A stretch of DNA of 45,886 bases, from positions 1-45,886 of the forward strand of contig JBDIBB010000018.1 in assembly GCA_039812685.1 (NCBI GenBank), read 5' to 3'. The DNA is from JBDIBB01 sp039812685 (GTDB taxonomy: Bacteria; Acidobacteriota; Vicinamibacteria; Vicinamibacterales; JAFNAJ01). Under the pieces are notes generated by a model, which did not search any database, had not been told where the DNA came from, and worked only from the letters and a program-made list of their open reading frames with translations. The translations under genes and the position numbers were made by a program. Below, in pieces: positions 13,333 to 21,041 of the stretch; position 1 is the first letter of the stretch, and every line of letters starts with the position of its first letter.

Positions 13333-14025
13333 TCACCCCGCGAAGGCGAGCGTGCAAAAGACCGAAGGGTCGTGGAAGCTCGGCCCCGCGGGCACCGACC
13401 ACGCGGCGTAGATCGCGTCGCGTTCGGGGTGGGCCGGCCCATGGGGCCGCTTGATGCGGAACACGTTGAAGCGCCAGCGGTCGCCGGGCACTGGAGGTAT
13501 ACGCCGCGCCGCCTCCGCCGAGAGCGTGGCCAGGCCCGCAAACGGCAGGAGGGCGCACACCGTCCATCCCGCGCCGCCGCGCGCCGCCGGGTCCGGCACG
13601 ACCCGCGAAGCGACCCCGGTCCAGTCCCACCCCCGATCGGAGCTGAGGGCTGGCCAGGGCGTCCGCACGCGCAGGTCGCAGATGGTGTTGGCCGGGTTGA
13701 TTTCCAGCTCGGCGTAGTCGACGCCAGCGCCGGCGGGGTCGACGAACAACTCGACGACCTCCTCCTCCCACAGGCGCGCGTCGCGCGCCGTCAGCGTCCA
13801 CCACGGCCCGTCATCGTCACAATCGAAGCGAATCGCCAGGGCGGCGGCGGTCCACACGGCACGAAACGCGGTGCGGTAGCGGTCGTGACCCCATTCGAGC
13901 GCCGGGGCGGCCCGCCAGGCCTCGCAGCCGGCATCCAGCAGGGCGGTGCCGGCAACCACGGCGCGGGCGACATGGTAGGTGTCGGGCCCGGGCGGATCGG
14001 TGGGATGCGCGAAGAGTGTGGCCAT
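13333..14025 (-). CDS. CBM9-like (family 9 carbohydrate-binding fold) protein
   Basis: The product has about 230 residues without a signal peptide or membrane segment. The pattern of TAFRAVWTAAALAIRFDC, WEEEVVELFVDP, YAELEINPANTICDLR and a final WRFNVFRI resembles the carbohydrate-binding family 9/DOMON-like beta-sandwich found in many short Acidobacteriota proteins. In that family the residues around ELEINP and FNVFR are typical. The ligand is unknown. The gene follows purD by 41 nt on the same strand. A TTG at 14070 overlapping the purD stop (TTGA) is an alternative start with coupling; I prefer the ATG at 14025. Confidence 0.75.
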   Translation of the reverse strand: MATLFAHPTDPPGPDTYHVARAVVAGTALLDAGCEAWRAAPALEWGHDRYRTAFRAVWTAAALAIRFDCDDDGPWWTLTARDARLWEEEVVELFVDPAGAGVDYAELEINPANTICDLRVRTPWPALSSDRGWDWTGVASRVVPDPAARGGAGWTVCALLPFAGLATLSAEAARRIPPVPGDRWRFNVFRIKRPHGPAHPERDAIYAAWSVPAGPSFHDPSVFCTLAFAG

Positions 14026-14066
14026 GCCTCGATCGGAGGAGAGAGACCCCGTGCGAGCGGACGCGT

Positions 14067-15359
14067 TCAACGGCCCTCGGGATCGAAGGCCAGGGCCCGG
14101 CGGCCGATGTCGCGACGCAGGTGCGCGCCTTCGAACCCGATGCAGTCGACGGCGGCGTAGGCTCGCGCGATCGCAGCGCCGAAGGTGGCCGCCCGGCCGA
14201 CGACTGTCAGCACACGCCCGCCATCGGTGACCAGCCGGCCGTCGCGGCTGGCGGTTCCCGCATGGTAGACCTGGACGCCGGGCATCGCCTCCGCGCGGTC
14301 GAGTCCTTCGATGATCCGGCCACGCTCGAAGGAGCCGGGATAGCCGCCGGACGCCATCACGACCCCGACCGTCCTGTCCGCCGACAGCGTCAGCGCGTCG
14401 CGGGCTGTATCGAGGCGCCCGCGGGCCGCCCGGGCCAGCACGTCGGCCAGATCGCCTTCGATCAACGGCGCCACCACCTGGGCCTCGGGATCGCCGAAGC
14501 GGACGTTGAACTCGATCACCTGCGGTCCGCGCTCACCGAGCACCAGGCCGGCATAGAGGAAGCCGACGAACGGGCACCGCTCGGCCCGCATGCCCCCGAG
14601 CACCGGCCTGACGATCTCGCGCAGGATGCGGTCCTGCATCTCCGGATCGATCAGCGGGCTCGGTGCGAAGGCCCCCATCCCCCCGGTGTTGGGTCCCTGA
14701 TCGTCGTCGCAGGCGCGCTTGTGATCCTGGGCCGAGCCGGCCGGCACGGCCCGCTCGCCGTCGCAAATCGCGAAGAACGATGCTTCCTCGCCGGTGAGGA
14801 ATTCCTCGATCACGAGCGTGCGGCCTGCGTCGCCGAAGACGCAGTCCACCATGGCGGCGTCCACGGCCTGCCTGGCCTCGTCGCGCGTGGTGGCAATCAC
14901 GACGCCCTTGCCGGCGGCCAGGCCATCCGCCTTGATGACCACGGGCAGGCCGAAGGCGTCCAGGGCCTGGTGCGCCTCGACCGGTGTCGCGCACGTGTGG
15001 TGACGCGCCGTGGGGATGCCGTGGCGCACCATGAACGCCTTGGCGAACGCCTTGCTGGTTTCCAGGCGCGCGGCGGCCCGGCTCGGTCCGAAGCACTCGA
15101 TGCCGGCCGCCGTGAGTCGATCGGCCAGACCGAGGGCGAGCGGCGCCTCGGGGCCCGGCACGACGAGCGATATCAGGTGCCGGCGGCAGAAGGCGATGAC
15201 CGCGTCCGGGTCCAGGGGCGAGAGGGTGGGCCAGCGGGCGCCGGGTGCGATCCCCGGATTGCCCGGCGCGCACCACACATGGACCACCGACGGATCGGCC
15301 GCGAGCCTGACCACGAGGGCGTGCTCGCGCCCGCCCGAGCCGAGGACGAGGACGTTCAT
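14067..15359 (-). CDS. purD: phosphoribosylamine-glycine ligase
   Basis: PurD joins glycine to phosphoribosylamine with ATP, the second step of IMP synthesis. The 430-residue ATP-grasp enzyme opens with MNVLVLGSGGREHALV and has the family motifs CAPGNPGIA, KADGLAAGKGV (ATP-grasp lysines and glycine loop), TGGMGAFAP and EFNVRFGDPEAQ (metal-binding Glu/Asn). Length and start are standard. It is divergent from rpsU and is followed by the CBM9-like gene. It forms a second purine unit, separated from purB/F/M/N by rlmN. Confidence 0.96.
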   Translation of the reverse strand: MNVLVLGSGGREHALVVRLAADPSVVHVWCAPGNPGIAPGARWPTLSPLDPDAVIAFCRRHLISLVVPGPEAPLALGLADRLTAAGIECFGPSRAAARLETSKAFAKAFMVRHGIPTARHHTCATPVEAHQALDAFGLPVVIKADGLAAGKGVVIATTRDEARQAVDAAMVDCVFGDAGRTLVIEEFLTGEEASFFAICDGERAVPAGSAQDHKRACDDDQGPNTGGMGAFAPSPLIDPEMQDRILREIVRPVLGGMRAERCPFVGFLYAGLVLGERGPQVIEFNVRFGDPEAQVVAPLIEGDLADVLARAARGRLDTARDALTLSADRTVGVVMASGGYPGSFERGRIIEGLDRAEAMPGVQVYHAGTASRDGRLVTDGGRVLTVVGRAATFGAAIARAYAAVDCIGFEGAHLRRDIGRRALAFDPEGR

Positions 15360-15518
15360 GGGGTGCGCGGGCGGTCCAGCCCGGAACGGGCGGCAGGGAC
15401 AGCCGGGAAGTGCTGCCCCGCTGGCGGGGCCGCCGGAGTGTGATAGCCTAGCACATTCGGCTGTCCGAAAGGCTCGGGACAGTCATCCCGTGAGGCCGGT
15501 TGGAGGGGGTGAATCAGC

Positions 15519-15716
15519 GTGGCCGAAGTGAAGGTCCAGGAAGGTGAGTCCATCGAGAGCGCCCTGCGCCGCTTCAAGCGGAAGGTGCAGCAGGAGGACA
15601 TCATCAAGGACATCAAGAAGCACTCCTTCTACCTGAAGCCCGGCGACAAGCGCCGTGCGAAGCAGGCGCTGGCGCGCAAGCGCAGCCGCAAGAAGCAGCG
15701 GCGGGAAATGGAATAG
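15519..15716 (+). CDS. rpsU: small ribosomal subunit protein bS21
   Basis: bS21 is a small basic protein of the 30S subunit that helps mRNA base-pair with the anti-Shine-Dalgarno. The 65-residue product has the family pattern GESIESALRRFKRKVQQE, followed by a Lys/Arg-rich C-terminus (KRRAKQALARKRSRKKQRR). It starts with GTG at 15519 behind a GGAGGGGGTGA purine block. Only 18 nt separate its stop from the zinc-ribbon gene, suggesting co-transcription. The 160-nt divergent gap to purD presumably holds its promoter; a TAGCCT at 15444-15449 is a weak -10 candidate. Confidence 0.95.
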   Translation: MAEVKVQEGESIESALRRFKRKVQQEDIIKDIKKHSFYLKPGDKRRAKQALARKRSRKKQRREME

Positions 15717-15734
15717 GCTGCCCGCCGACAAGCC

Positions 15735-16040
15735 ATGGCCCTGCAGGACCGGACGCTGCGTTGCGCCTCGTGTCAGCAGGATTTCGTATGGACGGCTGGC
15801 GAGCAGGCCTTCTATGCGGAACACCAGCTCTCGCACGAACCGCGGCACTGCCGCACGTGCAAGGCGCGGCGGGCGGTCCGGCCAGTGCCGCGTGCCACCG
15901 GCACGGCGGCTGCGGCAGCCACGGCAACCGTCTGCTCGCAGTGCGGACGCCCGACGACGGTGCCGTTCAGGCCCGCGTCGGGCCGTCCGGTGTTCTGCCG
16001 GCAGTGCTATCAGCATCGCCGCCAGACCTCGGGCCGCTGA
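15735..16040 (+). CDS. twin zinc-ribbon protein
   Basis: The 101-residue product has two cysteine-rich units joined by an Ala/Thr linker. The first has CASC (Cys10, 13) and CRTC with FVWTAGEQAFYAEH between, the pattern of the small zinc-ribbon family that often carries the F-x-x-x-GEQ-x-FY signature. The second has CSQCGRPTTVPFRP and CRQCY, the VPF-type zinc ribbon found in many bacterial small proteins. Each half has two CxxC pairs, so two zinc ions are predicted. Function is unknown, with nucleic-acid binding a guess. It directly follows rpsU. Confidence 0.8.
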   Translation: MALQDRTLRCASCQQDFVWTAGEQAFYAEHQLSHEPRHCRTCKARRAVRPVPRATGTAAAAATATVCSQCGRPTTVPFRPASGRPVFCRQCYQHRRQTSGR

Positions 16041-16110
16041 CCGCGGCAGGCCCGGGAGGCGAACCCTGTCACGTCCCGGCCGCGTGCGGCGGAACTGACA
16101 CGCTGCCACG

Positions 16111-16140
16111 TTGACGCTCCAAAAACGCTCGTGCTAGTGT
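16111..16140 (+). promoter_or_regulatory. candidate sigma-70 promoter of the glycan operon
   Basis: TTGACG (16111-16116), an 18-nt spacer and TAGTGT (16135-16140) lie 75 nt before the ATG of the STAS gene. It is the only good match in the 175-nt gap after the zinc-ribbon gene and would drive the seven-gene run ending at 23478. Confidence 0.45.
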
Positions 16141-16215
16141 GACGCCGGTCGGCAATCGGTAATCAGCATCAGGCCCATCCGCGTGGGCTTCGCGCGGCAC
16201 GCCAAGGAGTCCGCA

Positions 16216-16557
16216 ATGCAGATCGATGAACGCGTCGTCGGCGACGTGACGATCCTCGACTTGAAGGGCAAGATGACGCTCGGCGAGGGCGACGAGTTGC
16301 TCAAGGACAGGATCAACAGCCTCGTCGGCCAGGGGAAGAAGAAGCTCCTGCTCAATCTCGAGGGCGTGCCCTACATCGACAGCGCCGGTCTCGGCGAGGT
16401 CGTCCGCACCTACACGACCGTGAGCCGCCAGGGCGGCAAGCTGAAGCTGCTGAACCTGACCAAGCGGATCCAGGATCTGCTCTCCATCACGAAGCTGCTG
16501 ACGGTCTTCGAGACCTACGACAGCGAAGACGAGGCGGTCAGGAGCTTCGCAGCCTAA
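16216..16557 (+). CDS. STAS-domain anti-sigma factor antagonist
   Basis: The 113-residue protein is a single STAS domain of the SpoIIAA/RsbV type. DSAGLGEVV contains the phosphorylatable serine (Ser56) preceded by VPYID, and the helix LKLLNLTKRIQDLL follows. Family members are switched by phosphorylation and release a sigma factor from an anti-sigma kinase. The ATG at 16216 has AAGGAG at 16204-16209; an in-frame codon at 16183 is less likely. No partner kinase or sigma factor is encoded nearby. It is the first gene of the run with ubiA-like and glycosyltransferase genes (37-nt gap), so it may control or be co-regulated with glycan synthesis. Confidence 0.9.
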   Translation: MQIDERVVGDVTILDLKGKMTLGEGDELLKDRINSLVGQGKKKLLLNLEGVPYIDSAGLGEVVRTYTTVSRQGGKLKLLNLTKRIQDLLSITKLLTVFETYDSEDEAVRSFAA

Positions 16558-16594
16558 CCGCCCGGCGCCAGGTCGCCCGGCGGCGCCTCACCGC

Positions 16595-17539
16595 ATGGCG
16601 CGTCCCGTCGTCGTCCCGGATGTCGAGCCCGACGCCCCGTCCGCCCACGGGGCGTCACGGGCGTATCTTCCGAACCTCCTGATCTCGCTTCGTCCCGGCC
16701 AGTGGACGAAGAATCTGGTGGTCTTCGCCGGCCTGCTCTTCGGCCAGCAACTGTCGCATCCCCGGGCGCTGGCCGCCACGCTGGCGGCCTTCGGCGTCTT
16801 CTGTGCGCTGTCCGGCGTCGTCTACCTCATCAACGACGTGGCCGATCGCCAGGCGGATCGGCTGCACCCGAAGAAGCGTCTCCGGCCGGTGGCGAGCGGC
16901 CGCCTGCCGGTCCGCACCGCGCTCACCTCAGCGCTGGTCATCGCGACGGGCGCCCTTGGCGCGGCGTGGATCCTCGGCCGGCCGTTTCTGTGGGTGTCGC
17001 TCGCCTACCTGGTGCTGCTCACCCTCTACTCGGGGCCGCTGAAGCGCGTCGTCATCCTCGACGTCCTGACCATAGCCGTCGGCTTCGTGCTGCGCGCCGT
17101 GGCCGGGGCCGTCGTCATCGGCGTGCCGATCAGCCACTGGCTCCTGGTCTGCACGATCCTGCTGGCGCTGTTCCTCGCGCTCGCCAAGCGCCGGCAGGAG
17201 CTGACGACGCTGGCCGAGGATGCGGTCGGCCACCGGGCCATCCTCAGCGAATACAGTCAGTCGCTGCTCGATCAGATGATCGCGGTCGTGACCGCCTGCA
17301 CGCTGATGACCTACGCGCTCTACACGGTGAGCGCGGAGACGGTGGCGAAGTTCGGCACCGATCGCCTGCTGTACACGTTCCCGTTCCCGCTCTATGGCAT
17401 CTTCCGCTACCTGTACCTGGTGCACCAGCGGCAGGAAGGTGGGAGCCCGGCAGAACTGCTGCTGAGGGATCGGCCACTGCTGACCTGCGTCGCCGCGTGG
17501 GCGATCGTCGTGGTGGCCATCATCTACGGACCGTTCTAG
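16595..17539 (+). CDS. decaprenyl-phosphate phosphoribosyltransferase-like UbiA prenyltransferase
   Basis: The 314-residue integral membrane protein belongs to the UbiA superfamily. The first Asp-rich motif N80-D81-x2-D84-x3-D88 followed by HPKKRLRPVASG is typical of the subgroup that includes mycobacterial DPPR synthase (Rv3806c/UbiA), which transfers phosphoribose from PRPP to decaprenyl phosphate. YSGPLKRVVILDVLTIAVGFVLRAVAG and the KRRQEL segment, with its regular cytoplasmic loops, are also as in that group. About eight or nine membrane helices are visible. In mycobacteria the product feeds arabinan synthesis; here it heads a glycosyltransferase run, so a pentose-containing surface glycan is plausible. 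Other UbiA functions cannot be excluded. Confidence 0.85.
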   Translation: MARPVVVPDVEPDAPSAHGASRAYLPNLLISLRPGQWTKNLVVFAGLLFGQQLSHPRALAATLAAFGVFCALSGVVYLINDVADRQADRLHPKKRLRPVASGRLPVRTALTSALVIATGALGAAWILGRPFLWVSLAYLVLLTLYSGPLKRVVILDVLTIAVGFVLRAVAGAVVIGVPISHWLLVCTILLALFLALAKRRQELTTLAEDAVGHRAILSEYSQSLLDQMIAVVTACTLMTYALYTVSAETVAKFGTDRLLYTFPFPLYGIFRYLYLVHQRQEGGSPAELLLRDRPLLTCVAAWAIVVVAIIYGPF

Positions 17540-17584
17540 CGGACGGCGCCGCGGCCTGCCGAGGCGCACCGCCGCCGTATTTCC

Positions 17585-18466
17585 ATGACCGACTTCACCC
17601 TGCGTTCCGATCAGATCGACGTCGAGCAGATCATGCGGCAGATCCGTGCCCGCATCAAGGAGAAGCGCGGCGTCGACTACACCGAGGAGGAGATGCGCGA
17701 GCTCGCCAGCGTCAAGCTCGAGCGCTTCCTCGATCCCAGAGCCCTGCGCGCCGACCTGCTGCAGCACTTCCGGCAGCAACAGGCGCGGGATCCGTTGCCG
17801 CCGGTGCCGCCGCTCGAGAACTACGCGTTCGACGCCGACACGATCTACAAGTCGCACCGCGGGCCGCTGCGGTGGATCCGGCGGCTGCTGAACCCGCTGC
17901 TGAAGCTGCTGTTCAACCCGAACCCGCTCATTCACGTGCTCCACCTCCAGGGACGCATCAACACCCAGCTGGTGGAGCACCTCGACGCGCTGCACCGGGA
18001 GATGAGCCGGCGCGACGAACTCGGCGCGCTCAACTACGAGGTGATGACCAACCTCGTGCTCGAGCTCACACGCCTGGGCATCGAGAACCGCAACGTGAAG
18101 ATGCGCGTGGAGTCGCTCTCCACCCGCCTCGACTTCGACGAACGGCGGGCGCGCGCCCTCGAGGGCGTCGTGCAGTACCGCCCCGGTGCCGTGCCGTCGG
18201 CGCCAGCCGAGGAGACCCGGAAGCCGGAGGCCGGCGAGCCGGCCGAAGGGCAACCCGAGCCCGACGCGGCCGGCCGGCCCGGCAAACGCCGCCGGCGGCG
18301 GCGTGGGCGGCGGCGCGGCCCGGGCGATGAACTGGGCGCCTCCCCCGAGAACGGGGGGGCAGACGAGGGCAATGACCGCAGCGCCCGGGAAGCCGACCAG
18401 GCGCACGCCGGCTCTCCCGAGATCACGCCGCCGGCCGGCGAAAGCGGCGACGTCGATTCCCAGTGA
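17585..18466 (+). CDS. conserved helical protein of glycan operon with Arg-rich tail
   Basis: I do not recognise a named family. The 293-residue protein has three parts. Residues 1-70 are charged and helical (IDVEQIMRQIRARIKEKRG and ERFLDPRALRADLL), a type of opening I associate with proteins in glycosyltransferase clusters. Residues 95-185 are amphipathic, with a hydrophobic stretch WIRRLLNPLLKLLF that may touch the membrane, and likely coiled coil around LHREMSRRDELGALNYEV. The tail from about 205 is low-complexity Pro/Glu followed by a run of arginines (KRRRRRRGRRR) and an acidic end. No catalytic motif is seen. Its stop overlaps the first glycosyltransferase by 4 nt (GTGA), so it is coupled to it. 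A scaffold or membrane-adaptor role is only a guess. Confidence 0.75.
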   Translation: MTDFTLRSDQIDVEQIMRQIRARIKEKRGVDYTEEEMRELASVKLERFLDPRALRADLLQHFRQQQARDPLPPVPPLENYAFDADTIYKSHRGPLRWIRRLLNPLLKLLFNPNPLIHVLHLQGRINTQLVEHLDALHREMSRRDELGALNYEVMTNLVLELTRLGIENRNVKMRVESLSTRLDFDERRARALEGVVQYRPGAVPSAPAEETRKPEAGEPAEGQPEPDAAGRPGKRRRRRRGRRRGPGDELGASPENGGADEGNDRSAREADQAHAGSPEITPPAGESGDVDSQ

Positions 18467-19812
18467 AGCTCGCGGTCGTCGTCCAGCGGTACGGCGCCGA
18501 GATCAACGGTGGCGCCGAACTGCACGCCCGGTACGTCGCCGAACACCTCGCCCGCCACCATGAGGTGGAGGTGGTCACCACGTGTGCCCGCGATTACGTG
18601 ACCTGGCGCAACGAGTGGCCCGCCGGTGAGGATGCGCTGAACGGCGTGCGCGTGCGGCGGTTTCCCGTGCGCCGGGAGCGCGATCCCGGGGACTTCGGGC
18701 GGCGATCGGCGCGGGTGTTCGACCGGCCGCACTCGGTGAACGACGAACTGGCCTGGCTCGAGTCGGAGGGACCGGCCAGCCCGGCCCTGACGCGCTACGT
18801 GGCGTCGCGTGAAGCGGGCTACGACTTCGCCTTCTTCTTCAGCGCGCGGTACTACCACGCCTGGCACGGCGCGCGCGCCATGCCCGAACGGGCCGTGCTG
18901 GTGCCGACCGCCGAGCGCGAGCCCGCGGTGGGCGTCAGCATCTTCGCGCCCGTGTTCCGCGGAGTCCGCGCGCTCATGTACAACTCGTACGAGGAGCGCG
19001 CGATGATCCAGGGCGTCTCCGGCAACCACGCCGTGCCCGGCGTCGTGGTCGGCGTGGGTTCCGACGTCCCGGCGAAGACCGATGCCGGCCGCGCGCGCCG
19101 CAGGTTCGGGATCGACGGGCCCTATCTCATCTACGTCGGCCGGATCGACGAGAACAAGGGCTGCCGCGAGCTCTTCGGGTTCTTCGAGAGCTACGCGCGG
19201 CAGCGTTCGCGCGACCTGTCGCTCGTGCTGGTGGGCAACACGCTGCTGCCGATCCCCGAGCACCCGCGGGTGCGTCACCTGGGGTTCCTCGACGATCGCG
19301 ACAAGTTCGATCTCATCGCCGGCGCGACGGCGCTGGTGATGCCGTCCTACTTCGAGAGCCTGTCGATGGTGGCGCTGGAGGCGTGGGCGCTGGGCCGTCC
19401 CGTGCTCGCCAACGGGCGCTGCGACGTCCTGCGCGGGCAGTGCGTGCGGAGCCGCGCCGGCCTCTACTACGAGAACTTCGAGGAGTTCGTCGGGACGCTG
19501 GAGGCCATCGAGCGCAACCCGCACTTCCGGCAGGCGCTCGGGGCCAATGGGCGCGAGTACTTCCGCCGTCACTACGCGTGGCCGGTCATCGAGCAGAAAT
19601 ACCTCGACATGCTGGCGCGTCTCGACGAGGAGAACCGCAGGCAGGCGCACCGCGCCGCCATGGAACCGCTGCCGGGATGGTTCGCGCGACGCCGCAGCAC
19701 CTGCCGCCCCGCCGCGGAGGTGCTCGCCGCCGTGCCGGCCGGCCCCGTCCTGCCGGCCGGCGCGCCGCGTCCGGCGCCGCGCCGGCACGACGACCACGAC
19801 CCTGACGAGTGA
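18463..19812 (+). CDS. GT-B glycosyltransferase, paralogue A
   Basis: The 449-residue protein has the GT4-type two-Rossmann architecture. The N-terminal domain opens VVQRYGAEINGGAELHARYV and contains TTCARDYVTWRNE. The C-terminal domain has YLIYVGRIDENKGCREL and the donor-binding E-x7-E motif in ESLSMVALEAW. The tail after about 405 is Pro/Ala-rich and not conserved in type. The acceptor and sugar donor are unknown. It starts at GTG 18463, overlapping the previous stop (GTGA). It is clearly paralogous to the fourth glycosyltransferase (22126-23478). No signal peptide; it probably acts at the cytoplasmic membrane face. Confidence 0.9.
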   Translation: MKLAVVVQRYGAEINGGAELHARYVAEHLARHHEVEVVTTCARDYVTWRNEWPAGEDALNGVRVRRFPVRRERDPGDFGRRSARVFDRPHSVNDELAWLESEGPASPALTRYVASREAGYDFAFFFSARYYHAWHGARAMPERAVLVPTAEREPAVGVSIFAPVFRGVRALMYNSYEERAMIQGVSGNHAVPGVVVGVGSDVPAKTDAGRARRRFGIDGPYLIYVGRIDENKGCRELFGFFESYARQRSRDLSLVLVGNTLLPIPEHPRVRHLGFLDDRDKFDLIAGATALVMPSYFESLSMVALEAWALGRPVLANGRCDVLRGQCVRSRAGLYYENFEEFVGTLEAIERNPHFRQALGANGREYFRRHYAWPVIEQKYLDMLARLDEENRRQAHRAAMEPLPGWFARRRSTCRPAAEVLAAVPAGPVLPAGAPRPAPRRHDDHDPDE

Positions 19813-19814
19813 TC

Positions 19815-21041
19815 ATGGCCGCTTCTCCACGAGCCGTTCACCAGGTGCTCGCCACGCTCGGCTACGGCGACGCCATCGGACACGAGGTCATCGGCATCCA
19901 GCGCGTGCTGCGCGCAGCCGGCTACGACTCGGAGATCTTCGTCGAAACGGCCGATCCGCGACTCGAGCACCTCACGCTCGACTACCGCGAGCTGAAGGCG
20001 GCCAGTCATCCCGACAACCTGCTGGTTCACCACTTCTCGATCGGATCGCGCGCCTCGCGCGTCGCTTACGCGCTGCCGGATCGGATGGCGTTGATCTACC
20101 ACAACATCACGCCGCCCGAGTACTTCATCGGCGTGCACCCACTGCTGGTACAGCTGTGCTTCATGGGCCGCCGCGAACTGCGGGCCTACGTGCCGCGCGT
20201 GGCGCTGGCCCTCGGCGACTCCGAGTTCAACCGGCAGGAACTGGTCGAGGCGGGGTTCGTCGACACGGCGGTGCTCCCGGTGGTGCCCAGCTTCGCGCAC
20301 CTCGACGTGCCGCCGGATCGCCGGCTGCCGGCGCCCTTCGACGACGAGTGGGTGAACCTGCTGTTTGTCGGCCGCGTGATCCCCAACAAGAAGCTCGAGG
20401 ACGTGATCCGGGCCTTCGCCGCCTACAAGCGGCGGATCAACCCGCGATCGCGGCTCATCTTCGTCGGATCGCACGCGGGCTTCGATCTCTACTTCGCGAT
20501 GCTGCAGCAGCTGGTCGCGGCCCTGCGCCTGCCCGACGTCCACTTCATGGGCCACGTGAGCAACGAGGAGCTGACGGCGTTCTACGACATCGCCGACCTC
20601 TTCGTGTGCGCGAGCGAACACGAGGGGTTCTGCGTACCGCTGATCGAGGCGTTCTACAAGCGCGTGCCGGTGCTGGCGTTTGCCGCAACCGCCGTTCCCG
20701 CCACGATGGACGGCGGCGGTGTGCTCTACCACGACAAGGATCCCGGGCATGTCGCGCGCCTGATCGACGCGATCGCGGGCGACGCGCGGTTGGCCGATGC
20801 GGTGGTCGCCGCGCAGGATGCCGCGCTCGCGCGGCTGGTGGGCCGGGACTTCGGCGCCACGCTGCTCGGGTTCGTCGATCGCGTGGCGGCCATGCCCCCG
20901 CGCCCGCATCCCGGCGTCGCCTTCGACTTCTGGGATCAGTACGCGAGCGTGGATGCGCTGGAGGAGCTCCGTGTCTACCGGCCGGCGGCTTTCGACGCCC
21001 TGCCGGAGGCGGCGCCCGTCGCGGGCCCGGTCGAGGAATGA
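19815..21041 (+). CDS. GT-B glycosyltransferase, paralogue B
   Basis: The 408-residue protein is a GT4-like glycosyltransferase. The N-terminal part has LGYGDAIGHEVIGIQRVLRA and YHNITPPEYF. The C-terminal donor-binding domain has LLFVGRVIPNKKLEDVI and the SEHEGFCVPLIEAF motif. This type is common in clusters making surface polysaccharides. The ATG at 19815 gives a 2-nt gap from the previous stop; a GTG at 19809 would give the same 4-nt GTGA overlap seen elsewhere in the operon and is a real alternative. It is paralogous to the next gene. Donor and acceptor are unknown. Confidence 0.9.
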   Translation: MAASPRAVHQVLATLGYGDAIGHEVIGIQRVLRAAGYDSEIFVETADPRLEHLTLDYRELKAASHPDNLLVHHFSIGSRASRVAYALPDRMALIYHNITPPEYFIGVHPLLVQLCFMGRRELRAYVPRVALALGDSEFNRQELVEAGFVDTAVLPVVPSFAHLDVPPDRRLPAPFDDEWVNLLFVGRVIPNKKLEDVIRAFAAYKRRINPRSRLIFVGSHAGFDLYFAMLQQLVAALRLPDVHFMGHVSNEELTAFYDIADLFVCASEHEGFCVPLIEAFYKRVPVLAFAATAVPATMDGGGVLYHDKDPGHVARLIDAIAGDARLADAVVAAQDAALARLVGRDFGATLLGFVDRVAAMPPRPHPGVAFDFWDQYASVDALEELRVYRPAAFDALPEAAPVAGPVEE

